Origin: CAMDHY01 sp046156265
Lineage (GTDB): Bacteria; Pseudomonadota; Alphaproteobacteria; Rhizobiales; Segnochrobactraceae
Direction of reading: 5' to 3'
Assembly: GCF_046156265.1 (NCBI RefSeq)
Contig: NZ_JAWDIR010000011.1
Location: forward strand, 62,001 to 126,000
DNA length: 64,000 nucleotides
Made by a program: the position numbers and the translations under genes. The notes beneath the pieces are model-generated. The model did not search any database. It saw only the letters and a list, made by a program, of their open reading frames with translations, and was not told the DNA's origin. Below are positions 58,544-64,000 of this stretch, one piece after another; the first letter of the stretch is position 1, and each line of letters begins with the position of its first letter.

Positions 58544-59479
58544 TCACCGTTCCGGCAGGGGGATGAACTCGTGCTCCCCCGGCACGGCGGGGAAGCGCCC
58601 GGCCTTCCAGTCGGCCTTCGCCTGCTCGATGCGGTCGCGCGAGGAGGAAACGAAGTTCCACCAGAGGTGACGCGGCTCGTCGAGGGTCGCGCCGCCGAGG
58701 AGGACGACGCGGGCCTCCGTCAGCGCCGTCACCGTGATCGCGTCGCCGGGCCGCAGCACGAGCAAGCGGCCCGCCTCGAAGCGGTCGCCGGCGATCTCGA
58801 CGGCGCCGTCCACCAGGTAGAGGGCACGCTCCTCGGTGGCGGCGTCCACCGGCAAGCGCGCACCGGCCGCCATGCGGGCGTCGACATAGAGGGTGTCGGC
58901 GTGGGTCGCGACCGGCGAGGTGGCGCCGAAGGCGCTGCCGACGACGATGCGGGCCGACAGGCCGCCGTCCTCGACGACTGGCAGGGCGGCGGCGCCGTGG
59001 CTGGCGAAGAACGGCTCGTCCTCCTCGTGGGCGCGGGGCAGGGCGACCCAGAGCTGCAGCCCGTGCAGCCGGCCGTCGCCGCGGCGCTGGTCGGCGCCCG
59101 AGCGCTCCGAGTGGGCGATGCCGCGGCCGGCGCTCATCCAGTTGACGGCGCCCGGCGCGATCGTCTGCAGCGAGCCGAGGCTGTCGCGGTGCACGATGGC
59201 CCCATCGAAGAGGTAGGTGAGGGTGGCGAGCCCGATGTGCGGGTGGGGCGCGACGTCGATGCCCTCGCCGATGCCGAAGGAGGCCGGCCCCATCTCGTCG
59301 AGGAAGACGAACGGCCCGACCGTGCGCCGGCCGGCGACCGGCAGGGCGCGCCGCACCAGAAAGCCGCCAAGGTCGCGTGTGCGCGGCACGATGACGGTCT
59401 CGACCGCCGGCGCCAGGGCCGGCTCTGACAGCGCGGGGGCTTCGGCGAGGGCAGGGTCTTCGGCGCGAGGCAGGCTCAT
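58544..59479 (-). CDS. Pirin-family protein
   Basis: A 311-residue bicupin. The N-terminal cupin has the pirin metal-binding pattern in [17 protein letters not shown] with two His and then HRDSLG, plus AGRGIAHSE. The C-terminal cupin follows ([15 protein letters not shown]). Bacterial pirins can act as quercetinases or bind metabolic enzymes such as pyruvate dehydrogenase; the role here is unknown. The ATG at 59479 starts MSLPRAED. It lies between dxs and xseB, all on the minus strand. Confidence 0.92.
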   Translation of the reverse strand: MSLPRAEDPALAEAPALSEPALAPAVETVIVPRTRDLGGFLVRRALPVAGRRTVGPFVFLDEMGPASFGIGEGIDVAPHPHIGLATLTYLFDGAIVHRDSLGSLQTIAPGAVNWMSAGRGIAHSERSGADQRRGDGRLHGLQLWVALPRAHEEDEPFFASHGAAALPVVEDGGLSARIVVGSAFGATSPVATHADTLYVDARMAAGARLPVDAATEERALYLVDGAVEIAGDRFEAGRLLVLRPGDAITVTALTEARVVLLGGATLDEPRHLWWNFVSSSRDRIEQAKADWKAGRFPAVPGEHEFIPLPER

Positions 59480-59587
59480 CGTCGACGGTCTCCAGTCCGG
59501 CCGGGCGACGACCGCCTCCGGCTCAGGGGCGGCGTGCGAGGAGAGTGCCGACCGCAGCCGAGAACCTTGCCGTCAAATGGGGCGCCG

Positions 59588-59848
59588 TCACGCCGCGTCC
59601 AGCGGCTCCGTGCCCGTGGGCGCTCCGCCGGGGCCGAGCTGGATCTTCTCGACCCGCATCTCCGCCCGCTTCAGGAGCGCGTCGCAGTGCTTTTGCAGGA
59701 GCTTGCCGCGCTCGTACTTGGCGATCGACGCCTCGAGCGCGACCTGGCCGCGCTCCAGTTCGTCGACGATCGTCTCGAGCTCGCCCATCGCCGCCTCGAA
59801 ACTGAGAGCGGCGACATCCTTCGGCACGTCCTTCGGTGAATCAGCCAC
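59588..59848 (-). CDS. xseB: Exodeoxyribonuclease VII small subunit
   Basis: An 86-residue helical protein that binds XseA to form exonuclease VII, which degrades single-stranded DNA. The family core is intact: [20 protein letters not shown], then [20 protein letters not shown] and [12 protein letters not shown]. Length is normal. The C-terminal extension ([15 protein letters not shown]) is unconserved. XseB lies near dxs and a histone-deacetylase-family gene in many Hyphomicrobiales. Confidence 0.95.
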   Translation of the reverse strand: MADSPKDVPKDVAALSFEAAMGELETIVDELERGQVALEASIAKYERGKLLQKHCDALLKRAEMRVEKIQLGPGGAPTGTEPLDAA

Positions 59849-59998
59849 GCGGCTTTCCCTGCCTCGTCGTTGTGGATGGTCAGGCGTTCCCGAAGATGGG
59901 GACCCTCACAGCGGCCGTGCGGTTGCGCGGGACGTCCATGATCGGGAACGCGTTGATGCCGCCACCCTACAGGAGCAGCGGCCCGTTCGCATCCGGCC

Positions 59999-60925
59999 TC
60001 ACGCCTCCATCAGCGTGCCGACGTGGACCGCGACCGAGCGCGACAGCCCCTCGAGATCGTAGCCGCCCTCGAGCAGCGACACGACGCGGCCGCCGCAGCG
60101 GCGGGCGGCGATCTCGAGCAGGCGCCGGGTGATCCAGGCGAAATCGGACTCGATCAGCCGGATCTCGGCGAGCGGATCGCGCACATGGGCGTCGAAGCCG
60201 GCCGAGATGATGACGAGGTCCGGCCCGAAGGCGTCGAGGGCCGGCAGCACCACCTCGTCCATCGCGGCGCGGAAGACCTCGCCGTCGTCGCCGGCCCGGA
60301 GCGGCGCGTTGACGATGTTGCCGACGCCGGTCTCCGAGCGCTCGCCGGTGCCCGGATAGAGCGGCATCTGGTGCGTCGAGCCATAGAAGACGCTCGCGTC
60401 CGACCAGAAGATGTCCTGGGTGCCGTTGCCGTGGTGGACGTCGAAATCGATGATGGCGACGCGCTCGGCGCCGTGGGTGCGCTGGGCGTGGCGGGCGGCG
60501 ACGGCGGCGTTGTTGAACAGGCAGAAGCCCATGGCGCGGTCGTGCTCGGCGTGGTGGCCGGGCGGGCGCGAGGCGACGAAGGCGTTGGCGACGCGCCCCG
60601 TCATCACCTCGTCCACCGCCATCATGGCGCCGCCGACGCCGCGCAGCGCCGCCTCGAGGCTGCCGGGCGACATCGTCGTGTCGGCATCGAGCCGCACCAG
60701 CCCCTCGGTGGGTGCTGCCCGGGTGATCACGTCAACATAGGCGGCGCGGTGCGCGAGGCGCGCGTCCTCGAGCCGGCCGAGCGGCGTCTGGTCGCGCTCC
60801 AGCGTCTGGAAGCGCTCCGCCTCCATGACGCGCTCGATGGCGCGCAGCCGGTCCGGTCGCTCGGGATGGCCGAGCGGCGTCTGGTGCTCGAGGAAGGCCG
60901 GGTGGGAGAGATAGAGGGTCGACAC
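59999..60925 (-). CDS. Histone deacetylase-family amidohydrolase
   Basis: A 308-residue zinc amidohydrolase of the HDAC/acetoin-utilisation superfamily. The active-site motifs are complete: RPPGHHAEHDRAMGFCLFNN with the tandem His, DFDVHHGNGTQDIF with metal ligands, SAGFDAHVRDPL, and the transition-state Tyr region GGYDLEG. Bacterial members deacetylate acetylpolyamines or small molecules; the substrate here is unknown. It ends 150 bp before xseB and starts 33 bp after the GDP-mannose gene, all on the minus strand. Confidence 0.95.
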   Translation of the reverse strand: MSTLYLSHPAFLEHQTPLGHPERPDRLRAIERVMEAERFQTLERDQTPLGRLEDARLAHRAAYVDVITRAAPTEGLVRLDADTTMSPGSLEAALRGVGGAMMAVDEVMTGRVANAFVASRPPGHHAEHDRAMGFCLFNNAAVAARHAQRTHGAERVAIIDFDVHHGNGTQDIFWSDASVFYGSTHQMPLYPGTGERSETGVGNIVNAPLRAGDDGEVFRAAMDEVVLPALDAFGPDLVIISAGFDAHVRDPLAEIRLIESDFAWITRRLLEIAARRCGGRVVSLLEGGYDLEGLSRSVAVHVGTLMEA

Positions 60926-60958
60926 GCTTCCTCCGGATGTCGGTTGCCTGCCGAGGGT

Positions 60959-62380
60959 TCAAGCCCTCGCATAGACGTCCTCGAGGCGGACGATGTCGTC
61001 CTCCTCGAGATAGCTGCCGGTCTGCACCTCGATCAGCTCGAGCGGGATCTTGCCGGGGTTGGCCAAGCGGTGGACGGCGCCGAGCGGCACGTAGACCGAC
61101 TGGTTCTCCGAGAGGACCCGTACATCGTCGTCGATCGTCACCTCCGCCGTGCCGCGCACCACCACCCAGTGCTCGGCCCGGTGCATGTGCTTCTGCAGCG
61201 ACAGCCGCGCCCCCGGCTCGACGACGATGCGCTTCACCTGGAAGCGGTCGCCGCGGTCGATCGATTCGTAGGAGCCCCACGGACGGTAGCAGCGGGCGTG
61301 CGAACTGACCTGGTGGTGGTTGCGGGCGCGCAGGCGGTCGACCAGCGTCTTCACCTCGCCGGACAGCGACCGCCGCGTCACCAGCACCGCGTCCGGCGAG
61401 GCGACGACGACGACGTCGTCCAGCCCGATGACGCCGACCACCGGCCCGTCCGAGCGGATCAGGCTGCCGGCGGTGTCGACCGCCTCGACCGGGCCGTCGA
61501 GGACGTTGCCGGCCGCATCGGTGCCGCCGAGATCGTAGATCGCCTCCCAGCTGCCGACATCCGACCAGCCGAAGGAGGCCGGCACCACGGCGATGCGGTC
61601 GGTCTTCTCCATCACGGCATAGTCGATCGAGATCACCGGGGCGGCGCGGAAGCTCTTCGCATCGAGGCGCACGAAGCCGAGCGCCGAATCCGTCTCGGCG
61701 CCGGCCGCCGCTGCCCGCGCCGCCTCGGCCACGGCGGGGGCGTAGCGGTCGAGTTCGGCGAGGAGCACGTCGGCGCGGAACAGGAAGTTGCCGCTGTTCC
61801 ACAGGCAGCCTTCGGCGAGGTAGCGCGCCGCGGTGGCCATATCCGGCTTCTCGGCGAAGGCGGCGACGCGGCGCGCGCCGGTGTCGCCGATCGCGTCACC
61901 CGGGCGGATGTAGCCGTAGCCGGTGGCCGGATAGGTCGGCGCCATGCCGAAGGTGACGATGTCGCCGGCCGCGGCGACGACGGCGGCCGCGTCGACGGCT
62001 GCGAGGAACGCCGCATCGTCGAGGATGACGTGGTCGGCGGCGAGCGCCAGCACCAGCGCCGCTGGATCCGTCCTGGCGACGAAGGCGGCGGCGGCGGCGA
62101 GCGCAGGGGCGGAGTTCCGCCGCTCCGGCTCGAGCAGCACGGTGACTTCGGCGCCGACGTCCTTCGCCTGGTTCTCGGCGAAGAAGCGCAGCTCGGCGTT
62201 CGTCATCACCACCGGCTGCCCGAAGCGCGCCGGGTCGGCGACGCGCTTCAGGGTCTGCTGGTAGGTCGACAGCGGCCCGACGAGCCGCTGGAACTGCTTC
62301 GGCAGGCTGTCGCGCGAAACCGGCCACAACCGCGTGCCGGCTCCGCCGGCGAGAACGACGGGGGTGATCGGTCTGCTCAT
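60959..62380 (-). CDS. manC: Mannose-1-phosphate guanylyltransferase/mannose-6-phosphate isomerase
   Basis: A 473-residue bifunctional type II PMI-GMP enzyme supplying GDP-mannose for polysaccharides. The N-terminal nucleotidyltransferase has PVVLAGGAGTRLWPVSRD and LPKQF, ADHVILDD, and FAEKPDMATA. The C-terminal isomerase is a cupin with CYRPWGSYESID, LQKHMHRAEHWVVVRG, and YVPLGAVHRLANPG. The ATG at 62380 starts MSRPITPVVL. The next gene on the strand is 33 bp away. No exopolysaccharide cluster is visible in the window. Confidence 0.95.
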   Translation of the reverse strand: MSRPITPVVLAGGAGTRLWPVSRDSLPKQFQRLVGPLSTYQQTLKRVADPARFGQPVVMTNAELRFFAENQAKDVGAEVTVLLEPERRNSAPALAAAAAFVARTDPAALVLALAADHVILDDAAFLAAVDAAAVVAAAGDIVTFGMAPTYPATGYGYIRPGDAIGDTGARRVAAFAEKPDMATAARYLAEGCLWNSGNFLFRADVLLAELDRYAPAVAEAARAAAAGAETDSALGFVRLDAKSFRAAPVISIDYAVMEKTDRIAVVPASFGWSDVGSWEAIYDLGGTDAAGNVLDGPVEAVDTAGSLIRSDGPVVGVIGLDDVVVVASPDAVLVTRRSLSGEVKTLVDRLRARNHHQVSSHARCYRPWGSYESIDRGDRFQVKRIVVEPGARLSLQKHMHRAEHWVVVRGTAEVTIDDDVRVLSENQSVYVPLGAVHRLANPGKIPLELIEVQTGSYLEEDDIVRLEDVYARA

Positions 62381-62399
62381 GTCTGCTCCCGGGGGCGTG

Positions 62400-62657
62400 T
62401 CACTCTGGGGCGTCTGTGGCGTGTCCGGCCTGTTCCGAAAAGACGATGTGCGCCTTCAGCACCGCCGCGCAGGCCTCGAGCTCGGCCGCCAGGACGTGCA
62501 TGTTGGGCAGGTCGATGATCAGCTTCTTCAGGCCCTTGGTGCCATCCTCGCCGAACAGGCCGACTTCGTAGCAGTGCTCGTTCGTCTCCGGATCGATGCC
62601 ATACAGCACGCGCATCCGCGACAAGCGGACGAGTGACTTCGCCTCCATCAGCGCCAT
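62400..62657 (-). CDS. Small conserved-looking protein, unknown function
   Basis: An 85-residue protein without signal peptide or membrane segment. Visible sequence is MALMEAKSLVRLSRMRVLYG, then DPETNEHCYEVGLFGEDGTKGLKKLIIDL. I do not recognise it. The ATG at 62657 is preferred because GGGGAAGG lies upstream; a TTG at 62675 would add six residues. It is 19 bp upstream of the GDP-mannose gene on the same strand, so they may be co-transcribed. Confidence 0.55.
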   Translation of the reverse strand: MALMEAKSLVRLSRMRVLYGIDPETNEHCYEVGLFGEDGTKGLKKLIIDLPNMHVLAAELEACAAVLKAHIVFSEQAGHATDAPE

Positions 62658-63016
62658 CTGAGCCTTCCCCTGCAAGGCCGGCCCGTTCGGGCCGCGCCTG
62701 TTTTCCCCGTTTGCCTGCGGCTCGTCGCGGCCACCCCGGCCGCCCCCCGCCGCGGGAGGGGTCGGAGACCATGCCCCGACCGCCCCGCAACGCGAGCCCG
62801 GAGGACCTTAGCGCCGCGGACGCCGCCGCGCGAGGCCCCGCCGTGGCGGCTCCGGCCGGGGCGGTCGGCGGGCTTCGAGGGTCGCCACATCTGGCGTAGG
62901 GTGAGCCGGTGCGGGATGCGACGACGCAAGGTCCGCAGGCGCCGGGGCAAGTCGTGGCGGCTGGGGAAGAATGGCGCGGCGGCGGGTCGCCCGCCCGTGA
63001 ACACGAGGTGCCTGAG
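62658..63016. other. Intergenic region between two divergent genes
   Basis: About 360 bp between the small minus-strand gene and the glutathione S-transferase gene. I see no convincing gene here. It is GC-rich, with short self-complementary runs but no strong hairpin. It presumably holds two divergent promoters; no clear boxes can be named. Confidence 0.5.
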
Positions 63017-63643
63017 ATGATCCTGATCGGCCAGTACGATTCGCCCTTCGTCCGCCGCGTCGGCATCGCCCTGACGCTCTACCGGATGCCATTCGAGCAC
63101 CGGCCGTGGTCGGTGTTTGGCGACGCAGACAAGATCCGTCCCCTCAACCCGCTCGTTCGGGTGCCGACCCTGGTCCTCGACGACGGCGAGGTCGTGATCG
63201 AGACCCACGCCATCCTCGACTGGCTCGACAGCCTGGCTCCGCCGGACGCCGTGCTGCTGCCGGCGGGCCAGCCCGACCGGCGGCGGGCCCTGAAGACGAT
63301 CACGCTCGCGACCGGCATCGCCGACAAGGCGGTGAGCCTGTTCTACGAAAAGCGCCTGCACGAGCAGGTCTCCGACGTCTGGGTCGAGCGCTGCCGCAGC
63401 CAGATCCTCGGGACGCTGGCGCTGCTGGAGCAGGACCGTGCCGTCCGCCCCGGTGCGGTCTGGTTCGGCGACCGCATCGGCCATGCCGACATCGCCGTGG
63501 CGGCGACGCTGCGCTTCCTCGGAGAGGCCCATCCCGGTCTCGCCCCGCTCGCCGGCTATCCGGCGCTCGCCGCCGACGCCGCCCGCCTCGAGGCGATGGA
63601 TGAGTTCCGGGCGATCAGCCAGCCGTTCATCCCGCCGGCGTGA
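63017..63643 (+). CDS. Glutathione S-transferase family protein
   Basis: A 208-residue two-domain GST. The thioredoxin-like N-terminal domain shows LIGQYDSPFVRRVGIAL, then NPLVRVPTLVLDDGEVVIETHAILDWLD, with the cis-Pro in VPTL and the glutathione-gamma-Glu motif ETHAI. The all-helical C-terminal domain has the folding motif Asp in GHADIAVAATLRF. The ATG at 63017 follows GAGGTGCC; an in-frame extension to 62909 is unconserved. Function is probably detoxification or redox; the substrate is unknown. Confidence 0.93.
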   Translation: MILIGQYDSPFVRRVGIALTLYRMPFEHRPWSVFGDADKIRPLNPLVRVPTLVLDDGEVVIETHAILDWLDSLAPPDAVLLPAGQPDRRRALKTITLATGIADKAVSLFYEKRLHEQVSDVWVERCRSQILGTLALLEQDRAVRPGAVWFGDRIGHADIAVAATLRFLGEAHPGLAPLAGYPALAADAARLEAMDEFRAISQPFIPPA

Positions 63644-63661
63644 GGGCGGGGGTGAAGCGCC

Positions 63662-64000
63662 TCAGGGCGTGAACGGGTTGACGATGACGAGGCCATCGAC
63701 GCGCTGGCCGTGGTTGAGGTCTTCGGTGAACAGCGTCCGGCAACCCGCGCGCAGGGCCGCCGCGACGATGAGGCCGTCGTAGACGGAGATCTGGTGCCGA
63801 TAGGCGATGGCGACGCCGTTCTCGTGCAGCGGCAGATCGACCGGCACCACCTCGCAGACCGCCTGGAACGTGTCGACGAACGCGCTGACGTCCGCCAGAT
63901 CCAGCCCGAGCTTGCGCCGGCAGACGGAGGCGAACTCGTTGAGCACCTGGACGCTGATGGTGCCCCCCTCGGCCAGGAGCGCCTCGGCCCTTCCGGCCTT
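63662..64000 (-). CDS. PIN-domain protein, 5' end beyond window
   Basis: The frame stays open to the window edge, giving 112 visible residues. It shows the C-terminal part of a PIN nuclease domain: ISVQVLNEFASVCRRK, the conserved acidic residue in ISVYDGLIVAAALRAGC, and LFTEDLNHGQ. The N-terminal part with the first Asp (usually in an LDTN-like motif) is outside the window. It is likely a VapC-type toxin or related RNase, but no antitoxin gene is visible because the 5' side is cut off. Confidence 0.85.
   Translation of the reverse strand, partial: KAGRAEALLAEGGTISVQVLNEFASVCRRKLGLDLADVSAFVDTFQAVCEVVPVDLPLHENGVAIAYRHQISVYDGLIVAAALRAGCRTLFTEDLNHGQRVDGLVIVNPFTP

Noticed and set aside
63662..64000. 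Complete toxin-antitoxin module
   Set aside because: Only the PIN-domain C-terminal part is inside the window and no antitoxin can be seen.

Overview
The window is high-GC, densely coded DNA from an alphaproteobacterium, most likely a Hyphomicrobiales (Rhizobiales) member. The order rnpB - mraZ - rsmH - ftsL - ftsI - murE - murF - mraY - murD - ftsW - murG - murC - murB - ddl - ftsQ - ftsA - ftsZ - lpxC - bamD - recN is typical of that order. So are a meso-diaminopimelate-type MurE (DNPR motif) and an FtsZ with a long linker and a conserved C-terminal tail. The lineage is inferred from gene order and protein families; no 16S rRNA is present.

Positions 1-8383 are a signalling and accessory block. 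It holds a truncated methyltransferase, a LuxR-type response regulator convergent with a very large hybrid histidine kinase whose N-terminus is a sodium/solute symporter, an unrecognised 219-residue protein, a 708-residue exonuclease-CBS-DUF294 fusion, and the mechanosensitive channel MscL. The RNase P RNA follows at about 8458-8866.

Positions 9283-28259 are a complete division and cell wall (dcw) operon. Most genes overlap or abut, except at murC/murB, where a 149-bp palindromic element is inserted. Four CCC(A/G) boxes at an exact 10-bp spacing upstream of mraZ look like an MraZ operator. A hairpin follows ftsZ. Then come lpxC (lipid A), bamD (outer-membrane protein assembly) and recN (DNA repair). 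The genes from mraZ to bamD make up much of the envelope-building programme.

Positions 32351-45615 run mostly on the minus strand: a cupin, a small membrane protein, an Rhizobium-type asparaginase, an SDR-family protein without its catalytic residues, penicillin-binding protein 1C, a 1832-residue PAN-domain alpha-2-macroglobulin with an intact thioester motif, an FAD monooxygenase and a CHCC zinc-finger protein. The intergenic gaps here are rich in palindromic repeats, including an A-B-A-B array and a 7-bp tandem repeat.

Positions 45911-54019 are more mosaic: two tandem Hint-domain proteins, an alpha/beta hydrolase, a soluble chemoreceptor containing a PilZ (c-di-GMP) domain, a small membrane protein, a Tat-exported dienelactone hydrolase-like protein, aroC, and a visibly AT-richer islet with two small secreted proteins.

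Positions 54291-64000 hold, mostly on the minus strand, SCO1/SenC, an MFS transporter, dxs, a pirin, xseB, a histone-deacetylase-family amidohydrolase, a bifunctional GDP-mannose pyrophosphorylase/phosphomannose isomerase and a small unknown protein. A glutathione S-transferase (plus strand) and the 3' part of a PIN-domain gene close the window.

No prophage, insertion sequence, CRISPR array or tRNA gene was recognised. No single region is clearly a wholly new system. The most unusual items are the tandem Hint proteins, the PilZ chemoreceptor, the exonuclease-CBS-DUF294 fusion, the degenerate SDR, and the paired dyads at the pbpC start.
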